Below are positions 21,029 to 21,582 of a DNA stretch of 21,582 nt, in pieces. The stretch lies in NCBI RefSeq assembly GCF_035294165.1, contig NZ_DATGLN010000166.1, positions 1-21,582 on the forward strand, written 5' to 3'. Each line of letters begins with the position of its first letter. Positions within the stretch are counted from its first letter, which is position 1. Source of the DNA: Chthonomonas sp035294165. GTDB taxonomy: Bacteria > Armatimonadota > Chthonomonadetes > Chthonomonadales > Chthonomonadaceae. A program made the translations under genes and the position numbers. The notes under the pieces were generated by a model, which did not search any database, was not told the DNA's origin, and worked only from the letters and a program-made list of their open reading frames with translations.

Positions 21029-21582
21029 TCATCTAGAAGCATAGCGATTAGGGTCTTTCAGTACGGAGGCGCTTTGGCGTGTTGAGCCTCGCAGCACGAT
21101 GTGACAGGGCACAATGCAGCGCTGTGGACGGCCGGCATGCCCTTCAATAAGGTCTATTAACATCTCTGTGGCCGTGCGGGCAAGGCTGCTGATGTTAATA
21201 GAGACCGAAGTAAGCGGCGGCTCCAGATAAGAGCAGAAGCTCGAGTTGTTGAAGCCCACGAAGGCGATATCTTCTGGCACATGCAAACCGTTCTCGAGAG
21301 CCACCTGCATAGCGGCGGCGGCAGTGACGTCGTCTACGGCGACCACAGCATCTGGAGGTGTGGGGAGGCTCAGCAGCTTCTTCATCGCTTGGCGCCCACC
21401 GTCTGCGGTGAAGTTGCCGTATTCGACGGCTTGGAAGGGCACCTCATTGGCTTGAAGAGCCTCGAGATAGCCCGTTAAGCGATCCTCCGACACGTTCACG
21501 CCTTTGGGGCCGCCGATATAGGCGACGCGACGATGACCATCCGAGAGAAGCTTTTCGGTAACCATGCGTCCTGCCGCCACGT
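21029..21582 (-). CDS. LacI/GalR-family transcriptional regulator (C-terminal part, runs off the window)
   Basis: Only the last 184 codons are present. The frame continues past the right edge, so the apparent GTG at 21580 is an internal valine. The visible part is the effector-binding half of a periplasmic-binding-protein fold: AGRMVTEKLLSDGHRRVAYIGG, then PDAVVAVDDVTAAAAMQVALENGLHVPEDIAFVGFNNSSFCSYLEPPLTSV, and the closing LRGSTR. The DNA-binding domain lies outside. It is upstream of a pseudopilin gene in the same direction, the same arrangement as the 3437-4459 regulator and the 2248-3102 pseudopilin. The effector is unknown but is usually a sugar or nucleoside in this family. Confidence 0.92.
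   Translation of the reverse strand, partial: VAAGRMVTEKLLSDGHRRVAYIGGPKGVNVSEDRLTGYLEALQANEVPFQAVEYGNFTADGGRQAMKKLLSLPTPPDAVVAVDDVTAAAAMQVALENGLHVPEDIAFVGFNNSSFCSYLEPPLTSVSINISSLARTATEMLIDLIEGHAGRPQRCIVPCHIVLRGSTRQSASVLKDPNRYASR

Overview
The window looks like chromosomal DNA of a free-living, GC-moderate bacterium with a Gram-negative-type envelope. The best guess is an Armatimonadetes member, possibly close to Chthonomonas. The main clue is three pseudopilin-like proteins (2248-3102, 18875-19684, 20127-20936) that share an identical N-terminal segment ending in the ILFPVFAQAREKAR-type signature common in that phylum. A lipobox, several signal peptides, clear Shine-Dalgarno sites and consensus -35/-10 promoters fit a typical bacterium. 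The assignment is inference; there is no rRNA in the window to settle it. I saw no tRNA, rRNA, CRISPR array, insertion sequence or phage gene.

Layout. 1-145 is non-coding with small repeats. 146-2090 holds two leftward secreted proteins of unknown function that look like distant paralogues, behind a consensus promoter (2120-2148). 2248-4459 is a leftward set: a LacI-type regulator, a 73-residue membrane protein and a pseudopilin, closed by an intrinsic terminator. Divergent from the regulator, 4590-7360 is a two-gene rightward operon. It encodes a fused protein (xylose-isomerase-like TIM barrel joined to a ribulose-/allulose-phosphate 3-epimerase) and a galactitol-1-phosphate-dehydrogenase-like enzyme. 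A CG-centred 20-bp palindrome lies at the predicted start site of the regulator gene. This is the best candidate here for an undescribed system, a sugar or polyol phosphate pathway.

7535-9233 holds an HIT-family nucleotide hydrolase/phosphorylase and a Gfo/Idh/MocA oxidoreductase, both leftward. 9463-10080 is an RBBP9/YdeN-type serine hydrolase. 10375-13173 is a housekeeping block, greA-lysS-smpB, read leftward. 13438-14397 is a CE7-type acetyl ester hydrolase. 14522-18730 is a cluster of three TPR proteins: one leftward and membrane-anchored, then a rightward overlapping pair consisting of a zinc-ribbon/TPR membrane protein and a secreted TPR protein. A pseudopilin follows (18875-19684). The right end carries a small lipoprotein, a third pseudopilin and the C-terminal part of a second LacI-type regulator that runs off the window.

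Two themes recur. First, LacI-type regulators sit immediately upstream of pseudopilin genes twice, and sugar enzymes and an acetyl ester hydrolase occur in the same window, which suggests carbohydrate-responsive surface structures. Second, the intergenic gaps are rich in hairpins, including a terminator/antiterminator-like arrangement before lysS and an array of four small hairpins at 13331-13390.
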